A stretch of 64,000 nucleotides of DNA from Lutimaribacter saemankumensis. GTDB taxonomy: Bacteria > Pseudomonadota > Alphaproteobacteria > Rhodobacterales > Rhodobacteraceae. Position 1 is the first letter of the stretch. Each line of letters opens with the position of its first letter. Below are positions 42,131-51,854 of the stretch, piece by piece. Location: contig NZ_FNEB01000003.1 of assembly GCF_900100005.1 (NCBI RefSeq), positions 124,001-188,000 on the forward strand. Reading direction: 5' to 3'. The notes below the pieces were generated by a model. It saw nothing but the letters and a program-made list of their open reading frames with translations, was not told the DNA's origin and searched no databases. Both the position numbers and the translations under genes were made by a program.

Positions 42131-44176
42131 ATGTTCAACAAGATCCTGATTGCCAACCGGGGCGAAATCGCCTGCCGCGTGATCAAGACCGCCCGCAAGA
42201 TGGGCATCAAGACCGTTGCGATCTATTCGGACGCCGACAAGAACGCCTTGCATGTCGAAATGGCCGACGAGGCGGTTCACATCGGCCCGCCGCCGGCCAA
42301 CCAGTCCTATATCGTGATCGACAACGTCATGGCCGCGATCAAGGGCACCGGTGCCGAGGCCGTGCACCCGGGCTATGGCTTCCTGTCCGAGAACGCGAAA
42401 TTTGCCGAGGCGCTCGAGGCCGCGGGCGTCGCCTTTATCGGCCCGCCCAAGGGCGCGATCGAGGCGATGGGCGACAAGATCACATCGAAAAAGATCGCCC
42501 AGGAGGCGAATGTCAGCACGGTGCCCGGCTATATGGGCCTGATCGACAGCGCCGATGACGCGGTGCGCATCTCGGGCGAAATCGGCTACCCGGTCATGAT
42601 CAAGGCCAGCGCCGGTGGCGGCGGCAAGGGCATGCGCATCGCCTGGAATGACGAGGAATGCCGCGAGGGCTTCCAAAGCTCCAAGAACGAGGCGGCCAAT
42701 TCGTTTGGCGACGACCGCATCTTCATCGAGAAATTCGTGACCCAGCCCCGCCATATCGAGATCCAGGTTCTGTGCGACGGACATGGCAACGGCGTCTACC
42801 TCGGCGAGCGCGAATGCTCGATCCAGCGCCGGAACCAGAAGGTGATCGAAGAGGCGCCAAGCCCCTTCCTCGACGAGGCCACCCGCCGCGCCATGGGCGA
42901 ACAGGCCGTGGCCCTGGCCAAGGCCGTGGGATACGCCAGCGCGGGCACGGTGGAATTCATCGTCGATGGTGACAAGAATTTCTACTTCCTCGAAATGAAC
43001 ACGCGCCTGCAGGTGGAACACCCGGTGACCGAACTGATCACCGGTGTCGATCTTGTCGAACAGATGATCCGCGTGGCCGCCGGCGAAAAGCTGTCGATCA
43101 CCCAGGACGACGTGAAGCTGAACGGCTGGGCGCTGGAAAGCCGTCTTTACGCCGAAGACCCGTATCGCAACTTCCTGCCGTCGATCGGGCGTCTGACCCG
43201 CTATCGCCCGCCGATGGAGGTGGCCGCAGGGCCGCTGCTGGAAACCGGTAAGTGGCAGGGCGACGCACCCGCGGGCGACACGGCGGTGCGCAACGATACC
43301 GGCGTCTACGAGGGCGGCGAGATCAGCATGTATTACGACCCGATGATCGCCAAGCTCTGCACCTGGGCGCCCACCCGCGCCGAGGCGCTCGAGGCGATGC
43401 GCGTCGCGCTCGACCGGTTCGAGGTCGAGGGGATCGGGCACAACCTGCCATTCCTCAGCGCGGTGATGGATCATCCGAAATTCGTGTCGGGCGACATGAC
43501 CACGGCCTTCATCGCTGAGGAATATCCCGACGGTTTCGAAGGGGTCGAACTGGGCGAGGACGCGCTGCGCCGCATCGCGGCCTCTTGCGCGGCGATGCAT
43601 CGCGTGGCCGAAATCCGCCGTGCCCGCGTGTCCGGCCGGATGGACAACCACGAACGCCATGTGGGCGAGGAATGGAATGTTTCGCTTCAGGGTCATTCCT
43701 TCGACGTCAAGATCGCAGCGGATCGTGACGGCGCGACGATCACCTTCGAAGATGGCAACAGCCATCGCGTGACCGGCGACTGGACGCCGGGCGACCAGAT
43801 CGCCGACATGCTGGTGGACGGCGCGCCGCTGGTGATGAAGGTCGGCAAGATTTCGGGCGGGTTCCGCATTCGCAGCCGCGGGGCGGATATCAAGGCGCAT
43901 GTGCGCACCCCGCGCCAGGCCGAACTGGCCCGGATGATGCCGGAAAAACTGCCGCCCGACACATCCAAGATGCTGCTGTGCCCGATGCCCGGCCTGATCG
44001 TGAAGATCGACGTTGAAGAGGGCCAGGAAGTGCAGGAGGGCCAGGCGCTCTGCACGGTCGAGGCGATGAAGATGGAAAACATCCTGCGCGCCGAGCGCAA
44101 GGGCATCGTCTCGAGGATCAACGCGGGACCGGGCGACAGCCTTGCCGTGGACGACGTGATCATGGAGTTCGAATAA
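42131..44176 (+). CDS. pccA: Propionyl-CoA carboxylase alpha subunit PccA
   Basis: A 681-residue subunit: biotin carboxylase with ATP-grasp (residues 1-445, NRGEIACRVI at the start, KASAGGGGKGMR and EMNTRLQVEHPVTE), a linking BT domain (about 450-605) and a C-terminal biotinyl domain with Lys647 in EAMKM. It carboxylates biotin with ATP and bicarbonate, and PccB transfers the carboxyl to propionyl-CoA. About 3 kb of small genes separate it from pccB. Confidence 0.95.
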   Translation: MFNKILIANRGEIACRVIKTARKMGIKTVAIYSDADKNALHVEMADEAVHIGPPPANQSYIVIDNVMAAIKGTGAEAVHPGYGFLSENAKFAEALEAAGVAFIGPPKGAIEAMGDKITSKKIAQEANVSTVPGYMGLIDSADDAVRISGEIGYPVMIKASAGGGGKGMRIAWNDEECREGFQSSKNEAANSFGDDRIFIEKFVTQPRHIEIQVLCDGHGNGVYLGERECSIQRRNQKVIEEAPSPFLDEATRRAMGEQAVALAKAVGYASAGTVEFIVDGDKNFYFLEMNTRLQVEHPVTELITGVDLVEQMIRVAAGEKLSITQDDVKLNGWALESRLYAEDPYRNFLPSIGRLTRYRPPMEVAAGPLLETGKWQGDAPAGDTAVRNDTGVYEGGEISMYYDPMIAKLCTWAPTRAEALEAMRVALDRFEVEGIGHNLPFLSAVMDHPKFVSGDMTTAFIAEEYPDGFEGVELGEDALRRIAASCAAMHRVAEIRRARVSGRMDNHERHVGEEWNVSLQGHSFDVKIAADRDGATITFEDGNSHRVTGDWTPGDQIADMLVDGAPLVMKVGKISGGFRIRSRGADIKAHVRTPRQAELARMMPEKLPPDTSKMLLCPMPGLIVKIDVEEGQEVQEGQALCTVEAMKMENILRAERKGIVSRINAGPGDSLAVDDVIMEFE

Positions 44177-44260
44177 CCCCGATGACCCTGCGCGCCGTAA
44201 CGATGCGGAAAGGGGTTTTCCCCGATGCTGCCCCCCGGACCTGTTTCGGGGGCGGCTCGC

Positions 44261-44767
44261 ATGGCGTTCATGGCGCGTATCTGGATGATCACGATGGCGC
44301 TGGCCGTGCTTGCGGCCTGCGATTTGGACGACCCGTCAACGGCGCGGACTTACGTGGCACGCTGGGCGTGGCCCGGCGCGAACACGTTCTTCATGTCCCG
44401 CCGCACCTGTTCCGTTGCGGTATTCCGGCTGAAGGCAGGGATTTTGCGCCCGCAGGCCCCGCGTGTCTACGATCTGCGGCAGGGCGTGGCGATGCTGCGG
44501 CAGGGCCGCGCCGTGGCCTTTGCGGATACCAGCGTGACACCGGACGCGCTGGCCCAGGCCGTGATGTCCGCGGATCTGCATGCCGGTCTTGGCCTTCTGG
44601 CCAGCGTGATGGAGCCGCGCGCCTGCATGACGGACGAGGTCGCGCAGGGCGTTCATCGGCTGCTGACCGCCCGCGGGCTTGTAACGGTGTACGACCCGGC
44701 GCAGAGGGCCGTCATGCTTTTGGATTTCGGATCGCGCCACGCCATCGTGATGCGGCGCGCGCCCTGA
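44261..44767 (+). CDS. Hypothetical lipoprotein (168 aa)
   Basis: A predicted lipoprotein (hydrophobic MITMALAVLAAC with lipobox LAAC, Cys20) with a conserved-looking domain after it: two further Cys (RRTCSVAVFRL and RACMTDEV) could be paired. ATG 44261 is used; ATG 44270 is equally possible. It follows pccA by 84 bp and is convergent with the DUF4174 gene (1-bp gap). Function unknown. Confidence 0.7.
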   Translation: MAFMARIWMITMALAVLAACDLDDPSTARTYVARWAWPGANTFFMSRRTCSVAVFRLKAGILRPQAPRVYDLRQGVAMLRQGRAVAFADTSVTPDALAQAVMSADLHAGLGLLASVMEPRACMTDEVAQGVHRLLTARGLVTVYDPAQRAVMLLDFGSRHAIVMRRAP

Positions 44768-44768
44768 C

Positions 44769-45221
44769 TCAGCCGGCTTCGCGGCTGTTCATCTCGCGGA
44801 TTTCCTGCTGCCGGATCGGCATCTTGTCGATCGAGCGGGTGATTTCCCGCACGTCCCAGGGCAGCGGTTTGCGGATGCGCGACAAACCGTCCTTGCTGAT
44901 GATGACCAGTGAAAATCCACGCGGGTTCAGCTCGCGCCGCAAGGGCGAGCGTGCCTCGGGCGTAGTGTCCGTCAGCACCACGACATCCCGGTACAACAAC
45001 GGCCCAGGGTCTTCGCGCAGCAGCCGCATCTGTTCGACATATCGTGGATCGTTGGGGCTGTCGGCAAACACGATGACGGGCCGCGATACCCACAAAAATT
45101 GGTTCAACTCCACACCTTCCGACGACAGCAGCGGCAATTCCGGCGCGGTATCGGACGACTCCTGCGCCAGTGCGGGCAGGGTGAAAAACAATGCGATCCC
45201 AAAGGCTAAGACGTGTTTCAT
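44769..45221 (-). CDS. DUF4174 periplasmic protein
   Basis: A 150-residue protein with a signal peptide (MKHVLAFGIALFFTLPALA, cleavage near 19) and a thioredoxin-like fold of the DUF4174 type (RPVIVFADSPNDPRYVEQMRLL, RGFSLVIISKDG). No CxxC is present, so redox activity is unlikely. AGGAG lies six bases before ATG 45221. Confidence 0.82.
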   Translation of the reverse strand: MKHVLAFGIALFFTLPALAQESSDTAPELPLLSSEGVELNQFLWVSRPVIVFADSPNDPRYVEQMRLLREDPGPLLYRDVVVLTDTTPEARSPLRRELNPRGFSLVIISKDGLSRIRKPLPWDVREITRSIDKMPIRQQEIREMNSREAG

Positions 45222-45401
45222 GCGGTCTCCTGTCTGCAAAGATATAGGAAGCTTGCCGGGGGATGCGAATAGGTTTTTCGTGAAACTTCGGCCAAATGCA
45301 GCCTTTAAGCGCTTGGTCACGGAGATGCGCGGATGATGACGGCCTGTCATTCATACCGCCGCCCGCCCCTGCAGGCGGCCTTCAGCTGGATCCGCACGGC
45401 G

Positions 45402-46340
45402 ATGGACGTCATTCTGCACTTGGGGGCGCACCGCACCGCCTCGACCACATTTCAGGCCTACTTGCGCGACAATTCCGCGGGGCTGTCACGGCATGGAATT
45501 TCGGTCTGGGATCCGCGCCGCACCCGCAACGGGCTGTTCGCGGGTATCTGGCCTGCGCCGCAGATGTTCAACTGCGGGCCGCAGCGGGCCGAGGGGCGGA
45601 TCGCGCTGGCGCTGGCGGCCGAGGCGGGCAGGGGCGCCCGTCAGGTGATTGTGTCGGACGAAAACATCCTGGGAAACCCCCGGCAGGGGGTGCGGGCGGC
45701 GGCGTTGTATCCGGCGGCGGGCGAACGCGTGGCGCGCCTGGCCGCAGCATTCCGGGGCCGCATTACGCAGGCTGTGCTGTCGATCCGTTGCCCCGATGCC
45801 TATTGGGCCTCGCTGATCGCGATGACGGCCGCGCGCGGCCATCCCTTGCCGGGGCCGATGCGGCTTGCCGCGTTGTCGGACGGCCCGCGCGGCTGGCGCG
45901 ACGTTGTCGCCGATGTGGCCTGCGCGCTGCCAGGGGTGCCGCTTGCCGTCATGCCGCACGAGGAATACGGCGCCGCGCCCGAACGCCGGCTTGCCCGGAT
46001 GCTGGGGGACGCTGCCCTTGCGCCGGCCACCCATGCCCGGCGGCGGCTGAACATGGCGCCGCGCCTGCCGCAATTGCGCGCCGCGCTTGCGGCGGCGGGC
46101 CGTGACACCGGGCATCTGCCCGCCGGTGACGGTCATTTCGCCCCTTTCACCCCCGCACAGGCCGCGCGGATGCGGGAACAATATTCGGACGATCTGTTCT
46201 GGCTGGCCGCCGGCGCGGATGGTCTGGCCACCCTGATGACAGAGAAAGTACCCGGACCAGAGGGGAAAACCCCCGTTCCGGGACAAACAGAAAGAGGACA
46301 CGCTCATGACCAAGAAGGACGAGTGGCGCAAACTGGCTGA
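45402..46340 (+). CDS. Sulfotransferase-like protein upstream of and overlapping mcm
   Basis: A 312-residue protein with a sulfotransferase-like P-loop at the start ([21 protein letters not shown], residues 1-21) and a NEN-type second region ([12 protein letters not shown]). The C-terminal 12 codons overlap the mcm start by 35 bases in another frame. It may modify a sugar or lipid; linkage to propionate metabolism is not understood. ATG 45402 is chosen because the P-loop begins there. Confidence 0.72.
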   Translation: MDVILHLGAHRTASTTFQAYLRDNSAGLSRHGISVWDPRRTRNGLFAGIWPAPQMFNCGPQRAEGRIALALAAEAGRGARQVIVSDENILGNPRQGVRAAALYPAAGERVARLAAAFRGRITQAVLSIRCPDAYWASLIAMTAARGHPLPGPMRLAALSDGPRGWRDVVADVACALPGVPLAVMPHEEYGAAPERRLARMLGDAALAPATHARRRLNMAPRLPQLRAALAAAGRDTGHLPAGDGHFAPFTPAQAARMREQYSDDLFWLAAGADGLATLMTEKVPGPEGKTPVPGQTERGHAHDQEGRVAQTG

Positions 46341-48432
46341 AAAGGAACTCCGCGGCCGCCCGCTGGAGGATCTGACCTGGAACACGCTCGAAGGGATCGA
46401 GGTGCAGCCGCTTTACACGGCCGAGGACGTCGAAGACCTGCCGCATATGGGCAGCCTGCCGGGGTTCGGCCCCTTCACGCGCGGCGTGAAGGCCACGATG
46501 TATGCCGGCCGTCCCTGGACGATCCGGCAATATGCCGGCTTTTCCACGGCCGAGGATTCGAACGCCTTTTACCGCAAGGCTCTGGCAGCCGGTCAGCAGG
46601 GCGTTTCGGTGGCCTTCGACCTTGCCACGCACCGCGGCTATGACAGCGACCACCCCCGCGTCGTGGGCGATGTCGGCAAGGCGGGCGTGGCCATCGACAG
46701 CGTCGAGGACATGAAGATCCTGTTCGACGGCATCCCGCTGGATCAGGTCAGCGTGTCGATGACGATGAACGGCGCGGTGATCCCGATCCTCGCGAACTTC
46801 ATCGTGGTGGGCGAAGAGCAGGGCCATGACAAGGCGCTGCTGTCGGGGACCATTCAGAACGACATTCTGAAGGAATTCATGGTCCGCAACACCTATATCT
46901 ACCCGCCCGAGCCGTCGATGCGGATCATCTCGGACATCATCGCCTATACCTCGGACAACATGCCGAAATTCAACTCGATCTCGATCTCGGGCTATCACAT
47001 GCAGGAGGCCGGTGCGAACCTCGTGCAGGAGCTGGCCTATACCCTGGCCGACGGGCGCGAATACGTGCGCGCCGCGATCGAGGCGGGGATGGATGTCGAC
47101 AAGTTCGCCGGGCGGCTGTCGTTCTTCTTTGCCATCGGCATGAATTTCTTCATGGAAATCGCCAAGCTGCGCGCCGCGCGCACGCTGTGGCACCGCGTCA
47201 TGACGGAATTCGGCGCCAAATCCGACCGCTCCAAGATGCTGCGCACCCACTGTCAGACATCGGGCGTGTCCCTGCAGGAACAAGACCCCTACAACAACGT
47301 GATCCGCACCGCGGTCGAAGCCATGAGCGCGGTCCTCGGCGGCACCCAGTCCCTGCACACCAACAGCTTCGACGAAGCGATTGCCCTGCCGACCGAGTTC
47401 AGCGCCCGTATCGCCCGCAACACGCAGCTGATCCTCCAGGAAGAAACCGGGATCACCAAGGTGGTCGATCCGCTGGCGGGCTCCTACTACGTGGAAAGCC
47501 TGACCAACGACCTGATCGAAAAGGCCTGGGCCCTGATGGAAGAGGTCGAAGAAATGGGCGGCATGACCAAGGCCGTCGCCAGCGGTATGCCCAAGCTGCG
47601 GATCGAGGAATCCGCCGCCACCCGGCAGGCCATGATCGACCGCGGGGACGAGTTAATCGTTGGCGTCAACAAGTACCGCAAGGACAAGGAAGACCCGATC
47701 GACATCCTCGATATCGACAACGTCAAGGTGCGCGAAAGCCAGATCGCGCGGCTGGAACGCATCCGCGCCAGCCGTGACGAGGCCGCCTGTCGGGCCGCTC
47801 TCGACGAAGTGACCCGCCGCGCCAAAGAGGGCGGCAACCTGTTGGAAGCGGCGGTCGAGGCCGCGCGCGCACGTGCATCCGTGGGGGAAATCAGCATGGC
47901 TATGGAAAAGGAATTCGGCCGCCACCGCGCCGAGGTGAAGACCCTGGCAGGCGTCTATGGCGCGGCTTACGAAGGCGACGAAGGCTTTGCCGCGATCCAG
48001 AAGTCGGTCGAGGAGTTCGCGGAACAGGAAGGCCGCCGCCCGCGCATGCTGGTCGTCAAGATGGGCCAGGACGGCCATGATCGCGGCGCCAAGGTGATCG
48101 CCACCGCCTTTGCCGATATCGGTTTCGATGTCGACGTGGGCCCGCTGTTCCAGACGCCGGATGAGGCGGCACAGGATGCCATCGACAACGATGTGCACGT
48201 GGTCGGGATCTCGTCGCAGGCGGCCGGGCACAAGACGCTGGCGCCGCAGTTGATCGACGCGTTGCGCGAAAAGGATGCGGGCGACATCATCGTGATCTGC
48301 GGGGGCGTGATCCCGCAGCAGGATTACGATTTCCTGAAAAAGGCAGGCGTCAAGGCGATCTTCGGCCCGGGCACCAACATCCCGGAGGCGGCCCAGGACA
48401 TCCTGCGCCTGATCCGCGAGGCGCGCGGCTGA
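46306..48432 (+). CDS. mcm: Methylmalonyl-CoA mutase (B12-dependent)
   Basis: A 708-residue mutase: substrate-binding barrel (residues about 30-530, with [17 protein letters not shown] and TMNGAVIP) and a C-terminal cobalamin domain (DGHDRG near residue 590, then [12 protein letters not shown]). It turns (R)-methylmalonyl-CoA into succinyl-CoA, completing propionyl-CoA assimilation begun by PccAB. Length suits a single-chain enzyme. A long hairpin terminator follows. Confidence 0.95.
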   Translation: MTKKDEWRKLAEKELRGRPLEDLTWNTLEGIEVQPLYTAEDVEDLPHMGSLPGFGPFTRGVKATMYAGRPWTIRQYAGFSTAEDSNAFYRKALAAGQQGVSVAFDLATHRGYDSDHPRVVGDVGKAGVAIDSVEDMKILFDGIPLDQVSVSMTMNGAVIPILANFIVVGEEQGHDKALLSGTIQNDILKEFMVRNTYIYPPEPSMRIISDIIAYTSDNMPKFNSISISGYHMQEAGANLVQELAYTLADGREYVRAAIEAGMDVDKFAGRLSFFFAIGMNFFMEIAKLRAARTLWHRVMTEFGAKSDRSKMLRTHCQTSGVSLQEQDPYNNVIRTAVEAMSAVLGGTQSLHTNSFDEAIALPTEFSARIARNTQLILQEETGITKVVDPLAGSYYVESLTNDLIEKAWALMEEVEEMGGMTKAVASGMPKLRIEESAATRQAMIDRGDELIVGVNKYRKDKEDPIDILDIDNVKVRESQIARLERIRASRDEAACRAALDEVTRRAKEGGNLLEAAVEAARARASVGEISMAMEKEFGRHRAEVKTLAGVYGAAYEGDEGFAAIQKSVEEFAEQEGRRPRMLVVKMGQDGHDRGAKVIATAFADIGFDVDVGPLFQTPDEAAQDAIDNDVHVVGISSQAAGHKTLAPQLIDALREKDAGDIIVICGGVIPQQDYDFLKKAGVKAIFGPGTNIPEAAQDILRLIREARG

Positions 48433-48463
48433 TCCCGATCGCGGCGCCTGGCACGAAACATCC

Positions 48464-48499
48464 AGCCCCGCTGCGCGTCCGCGCGGCGGGGCTTCTTTT
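48464..48499 (+). terminator. Intrinsic terminator after mcm
   Basis: Long stem AGCCCCGC (48464-48471)/GCGGGGCT (48486-48493) with an inner GCGCG-TC-CGCGC, followed by TCTTTTC. Confidence 0.88.
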
Positions 48500-48565
48500 C
48501 GTCGAAAACCGATCTGGCCCCGTCCCGTGCCCGTATTACCTTTAAAGCAGGCGAAAGGCGGCAAG

Positions 48566-48973
48566 ATGCAGCTCATCATTCTTTATGTTGTAACGGCGGT
48601 GGTTTTCCTGGCCGTGGACGCTGTGATGCTGACCAAGGTGATGCGCCCGCTGTTCGAAACCCATCTTGGCGATCAGCTGCTCGACAGCCCGCGCCTTGCG
48701 CCTGCGGCGCTGTTTTACCTGTTCTACGTGGTCGGCGTGCTGGTCTTTGTCTCCTTGCCCGCGCTTCGCGCCGACGCGCCGCTGCAGGCGCTGTTTATGG
48801 GCGCGCTTTTGGGGGCGGTGGCTTATGGCACCTACGAATTCACGAACTTCGCCGTCATGAAAAGCTGGCACTGGCAGATGGTGGCGCTCGATACGGCATG
48901 GGGCGCGGTGCTGACGGGTGGCTCGGCCATGATCGGCGTTCTGGCGGCGCGGGCCTTGTCGTCATCGGGATAG
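48566..48973 (+). CDS. DUF2177-family membrane protein
   Basis: A 135-residue membrane protein with four hydrophobic segments (VVTAVVFLAVDAVML, LFYLFYVVGVLVF, LFMGALLGAVAYGTYEF, TGGSAMIGVLAA). The early Asp in the first helix and GTYEFTNFAV are typical of DUF2177. No known function. Confidence 0.85.
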   Translation: MQLIILYVVTAVVFLAVDAVMLTKVMRPLFETHLGDQLLDSPRLAPAALFYLFYVVGVLVFVSLPALRADAPLQALFMGALLGAVAYGTYEFTNFAVMKSWHWQMVALDTAWGAVLTGGSAMIGVLAARALSSSG

Positions 48974-49102
48974 GCGATTGTGCCACAGCATGTGGCGGCC
49001 GCCTTGGACGGACACCCAAAGGATTGACCGGCCGCGCGTCTGATCCTAGCCTGCGATCATGTTTGTTCACCGGATGTCCGGTCAGTGCAGGGGGTTCCCG
49101 AT

Positions 49103-49387
49103 ATGAAGTTCAAGTCAGTTTTCACCGCCATCGCCATCACGTTGGCCGCCGCTGTTCCGGCTTCGGCCACCGAGGCCAAGACCTACCCGTATCACGCCAA
49201 GGAAAACCACTGCCCGAGCGGCCTGCAGCCAATCGTCATGGCGGGCGTGATCTGCTGCGGAACCCCCAACCAGCCGATGACCTATTCGCAGATGCAGGCG
49301 CATCCCGCGGGCTATCGCAAGACGGTCGAACGCAGCGGTCGCCGGATGGTGTGCCCGGCGGGTGAAAAGGGCTGTTTCTACCAGTAA
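49103..49387 (+). CDS. Small secreted cysteine-containing protein
   Basis: A 94-residue protein with a signal peptide (FTAIAITLAAAVPASA, cleavage near 22) and five Cys in the mature part (HCPSG, ICCGTP, VCPAGEKGC), suggesting disulfides in the periplasm or outside. I do not recognise the family. ATG 49103 is chosen at the signal peptide. Confidence 0.7.
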   Translation: MKFKSVFTAIAITLAAAVPASATEAKTYPYHAKENHCPSGLQPIVMAGVICCGTPNQPMTYSQMQAHPAGYRKTVERSGRRMVCPAGEKGCFYQ

Positions 49388-49396
49388 ACCGATCCA

Positions 49397-49430
49397 CGGG
49401 GGCCGTGCGTGCAACATGCGCACGCCCCGT
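49397..49430. terminator. Bidirectional terminator between a small secreted protein gene and csp
   Basis: Stem GGGG-C-CGTGCG (49399-49409) with CGCACG-CCCC (49419-49428) and loop TGCAACATG; one bulged base. T runs are short (GTTTCT on plus). Confidence 0.6.
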
Positions 49431-49447
49431 TTCTAACGATTTCCGGC

Positions 49448-49654
49448 TTAGATAAGCGTGAGGTCGCTCGCCATCATGCGGCCGTCGCGGCCCTCTTTCA
49501 GTTCGAACCCGACTTTCTGGTTGTCCGCCAGACCGGTCAGGCCCGAACGCTCGACGGCCGAAACGTGGACAAATACGTCCTTGCCGCCATCGTCAGGTGC
49601 AATGAACCCGTAACCTTTTGTGGTATTGAACCATTTCACGGTGCCAGTAGGCAT
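49448..49654 (-). CDS. Cold-shock domain protein
   Basis: A 68-residue single cold-shock domain with both RNA-binding motifs: KGYGFIAPD (RNP1) and DVFVHVSAV (RNP2). It binds single-stranded RNA/DNA and relaxes RNA structure. The start is preceded by AAGGAG, and a roughly 200-bp leader before it contains hairpins, as is usual for csp genes. Confidence 0.94.
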   Translation of the reverse strand: MPTGTVKWFNTTKGYGFIAPDDGGKDVFVHVSAVERSGLTGLADNQKVGFELKEGRDGRMMASDLTLI

Positions 49655-49862
49655 GTCCCGTGTCTCCTTCTACTTCTCAATCCTTCCCGGATATTCCGGG
49701 GTATGCATGCCGGTATTCAGGGGGCCGGCTTGGAAAAAAGCTGGGTCTGAAAGCCATTTTGCACCTGAAAGGATTGCAGCAGTTTTGTAAAACACAAGCA
49801 AAACATATCGGGCAGTGACGTAGAAAATCGGCGAAAACAGCCCGCTGAGAAAGGAACTCCAG
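49655..49862 (-). promoter_or_regulatory. Probable csp 5' leader with hairpin
   Basis: The 208 bp between csp and the divergent ArsC-like gene hold a perfect CCCGGA-TAT-TCCGGG hairpin (49686-49700) close to the csp start, plus AT-rich sequence (49775-49830) that could carry both promoters. Cold-shock mRNAs often have a structured leader. Confidence 0.5.
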
Positions 49863-50177
49863 GTGAAAATCTATGGTCTGAAGAATTGCGATACCTGTCG
49901 CAAGGCTTTGAAATCCCTTGAAGATGCGGAACTGGTAGATGTTCGGGCAACACCGATGCCATCCGATGTGCTGGCCCGTGCCTATGCGCGGTTTGGTGCC
50001 GATCTTGTGAATCGCCGCTCGACCACCTGGCGAAATCTTGGGCAATCCGAGCGTGAAAGACCCGAACTCGAGCTGCTTGCCGATCATCCCAGCCTGATGA
50101 AGCGGCCGCTGATTGAAACCGCGGATGGCAGTCTTTATCTCGGCTGGAGCAAGGAAGTTGAAGCCGCGCTGGCGTAA
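49863..50177 (+). CDS. ArsC/Spx-family glutaredoxin-like protein
   Basis: A 104-residue thioredoxin-fold protein starting MKIYGLKNCDTCRKALKSLE with Cys9 and Cys12 (CDTC), the YffB/ArsC-related arrangement, and the family-typical end PLIETADGSLYLGWSK. Full arsenate reductase activity is doubtful without arsenic genes nearby; a thiol-disulfide role is more likely. Confidence 0.82.
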   Translation: MKIYGLKNCDTCRKALKSLEDAELVDVRATPMPSDVLARAYARFGADLVNRRSTTWRNLGQSERERPELELLADHPSLMKRPLIETADGSLYLGWSKEVEAALA

Positions 50178-50198
50178 GCGTGGCTGGAAAGGCAAAGA

Positions 50199-50567
50199 AT
50201 GCGGAATGCGGCACTGGTTCTTGGCATCATCGGCGGACTGTTCGCGATGCTGGTCGGTTTTTTCAGCTACGGCTATACCGAGGCCGCGGCGCGCTATGCC
50301 GAGATCGAAGAGATCTTCGGCCCGATTGCCAACCGCGACCTGATACGCACCGTCAGTTTCGCCGCGCCGCTGCTGGCCATCGCAGGCGGGGCGATGGCCC
50401 GGGCGCGGGCCTTGTGGGGCGGGGTGCTGATGCTGGTGTCGGCGGCAGGCATGTACATTGCCTTTGGCTTCAACGTGTTCACGATGTTCCCGCTGGGCTT
50501 TTGCCTGCTGGGTGGGGTTCTGGCGATTGCGGCCGGGAAACCGGACGAGCCGAAGGCGCATTTCTGA
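50199..50567 (+). CDS. Small four-helix membrane protein
   Basis: A 122-residue membrane protein with four hydrophobic segments (LVLGIIGGLFAMLVGFF, VSFAAPLLAIAGGAMA, LWGGVLMLVSAAGMYIAF, FPLGFCLLGGVLAIAAG). DUF4064-like by length only. Its last 89 bp overlap the DoxX gene on the other strand. Confidence 0.65.
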   Translation: MRNAALVLGIIGGLFAMLVGFFSYGYTEAAARYAEIEEIFGPIANRDLIRTVSFAAPLLAIAGGAMARARALWGGVLMLVSAAGMYIAFGFNVFTMFPLGFCLLGGVLAIAAGKPDEPKAHF

Positions 50568-51102
50568 ACATCACCCGATCCAGCGAAAGCGCGCCTGCGC
50601 CCTTGATCGCACTGACCAGCAGAACGAACACCCAAAGTGCGCGTTGATCCAGGATCACGCCGTCGGGCATCCGGTCGAACCACGCGCCAAGGGTCGCGGC
50701 ATGCTCGATGCCGCCATGACCATAAAGATCGGTCAGGCTCTGGACCGTGATGAATCCGATCATCCCAAGTGCGGCGACACGGGTGAAAAGACCCAGCAAT
50801 AGCAAAGCGGGCAACAAGAATTCGGCCCAGGTGCCTGCCAGCACGACGATCCCGTGCCAAGGCGGCAATTGGCTGACGTCATAGCCAACCGCCTCGGTCG
50901 CGCGCGGGAAAATCTGGGCATAGGCGCCCACCGATGGCTGAAATATACCCAGCACGCCATCGCCCAGCTTTGTCAGGCCCGAGGCCCAGAAATAGGGCAG
51001 CAACACGGCCGCGAACACGAACCGCGCCAGCACGGGCAGCATCGCGTCGAGGCGTGACAGGGGCGATGTCAGGCGGTCGTAGAGGTTCAATAGCGAAGTC
51101 AT
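50479..51102 (-). CDS. bufD: DoxX-family membrane protein of the buf operon
   Basis: A 207-residue DoxX-type protein with about four membrane segments (FVFAAVLLPYFWASGLTKLGDG; IVVLAGTWAEFLLPALLLLGLFTRVAALGMIGF). Its Pro/Ser-rich C-terminal tail (SARPVSRPQSPEPHPAG) runs into the oppositely directed gene at 50199. Overlaps bufC by four bases, so it is the last gene of the bufABC unit. DoxX proteins in bufferin loci are thought to help with redox or membrane steps; that role is inferred. Confidence 0.78.
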   Translation of the reverse strand: MTSLLNLYDRLTSPLSRLDAMLPVLARFVFAAVLLPYFWASGLTKLGDGVLGIFQPSVGAYAQIFPRATEAVGYDVSQLPPWHGIVVLAGTWAEFLLPALLLLGLFTRVAALGMIGFITVQSLTDLYGHGGIEHAATLGAWFDRMPDGVILDQRALWVFVLLVSAIKGAGALSLDRVMFRNAPSARPVSRPQSPEPHPAGKSPAGTS

Positions 51103-51854
51103 GGCAAGTCCTCGGGTTGGCAAAGCGCGCCATGGCCCAGAAGCAGGCCGAGACTGGCGCCGGGGTCGAAATCGGGGGTGTCTTGCAGGGCCAGTTCCGT
51201 GGCGCGGCCCAACGGCGCGCCCGATTGCAGGGCCCGCAGAAAGGCAAAGCCGCCGGCAGGAAGGGCAACCGGTTCCGGGTCGAACCCCTGGCGCAGGACG
51301 GCGACGTCCTGGCCCGTGCCCGCGGGTTTGGGCGCGCCGTCGCGCATGGTGTAGGCCCAGATTTCCACGATCGGCCAGTCGCTGCGCAACAGCCGTACCG
51401 AAGGCGCAAGCGGCAGTCGCGTATCCTCCAGCCGTTCGGGCGGGATCGCGGCCAGCGCATCGGGGGTCAGCGGAACATGATCGGCAGCGTGGTAGCTGCC
51501 GCGCAACGCCAGTTCCAGCCGCGCCACATCCGGCAGATAAGGGACATGCGCCAGCGCCTCCATGCCTGCCAGGTAGCCGGGGAAAGCCTGGCCATATCCC
51601 ATCATCACCGGCGTGCGCGGTGGGTGCGCCACCGCAAAACCACGCGCCAGATGGCGGAAATTGCGTGATCCGATCAGCCGCGCGACGGCCGGAAACCCGG
51701 TTTCCATCGCCTCGATCAGCGACACCGCGACATTGTTGCGGTAGACGTCGAACCGCCGCCCGGCCGGGCGCCCCGCGCCGTCCGTGACCCCGTCGGGCAC
51801 GGGGCGGGCCGCATCGCGCAAGGCAGGCAGGAAATCGGCGATCAGCCCGGTCAT
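51099..51854 (-). CDS. bufC: DUF2063 bufferin partner protein BufC
   Basis: A 251-residue protein of the DUF2063/HvfC-BufC family: N-terminal domain ([30 protein letters not shown], residues about 33-62) and a C-terminal domain likely to hold the precursor for the modifying enzyme. Its start overlaps the bufB stop (ATGA). Family knowledge: BufC forms a complex with the MNIO enzyme BufB. Confidence 0.87.
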   Translation of the reverse strand: MTGLIADFLPALRDAARPVPDGVTDGAGRPAGRRFDVYRNNVAVSLIEAMETGFPAVARLIGSRNFRHLARGFAVAHPPRTPVMMGYGQAFPGYLAGMEALAHVPYLPDVARLELALRGSYHAADHVPLTPDALAAIPPERLEDTRLPLAPSVRLLRSDWPIVEIWAYTMRDGAPKPAGTGQDVAVLRQGFDPEPVALPAGGFAFLRALQSGAPLGRATELALQDTPDFDPGASLGLLLGHGALCQPEDLP

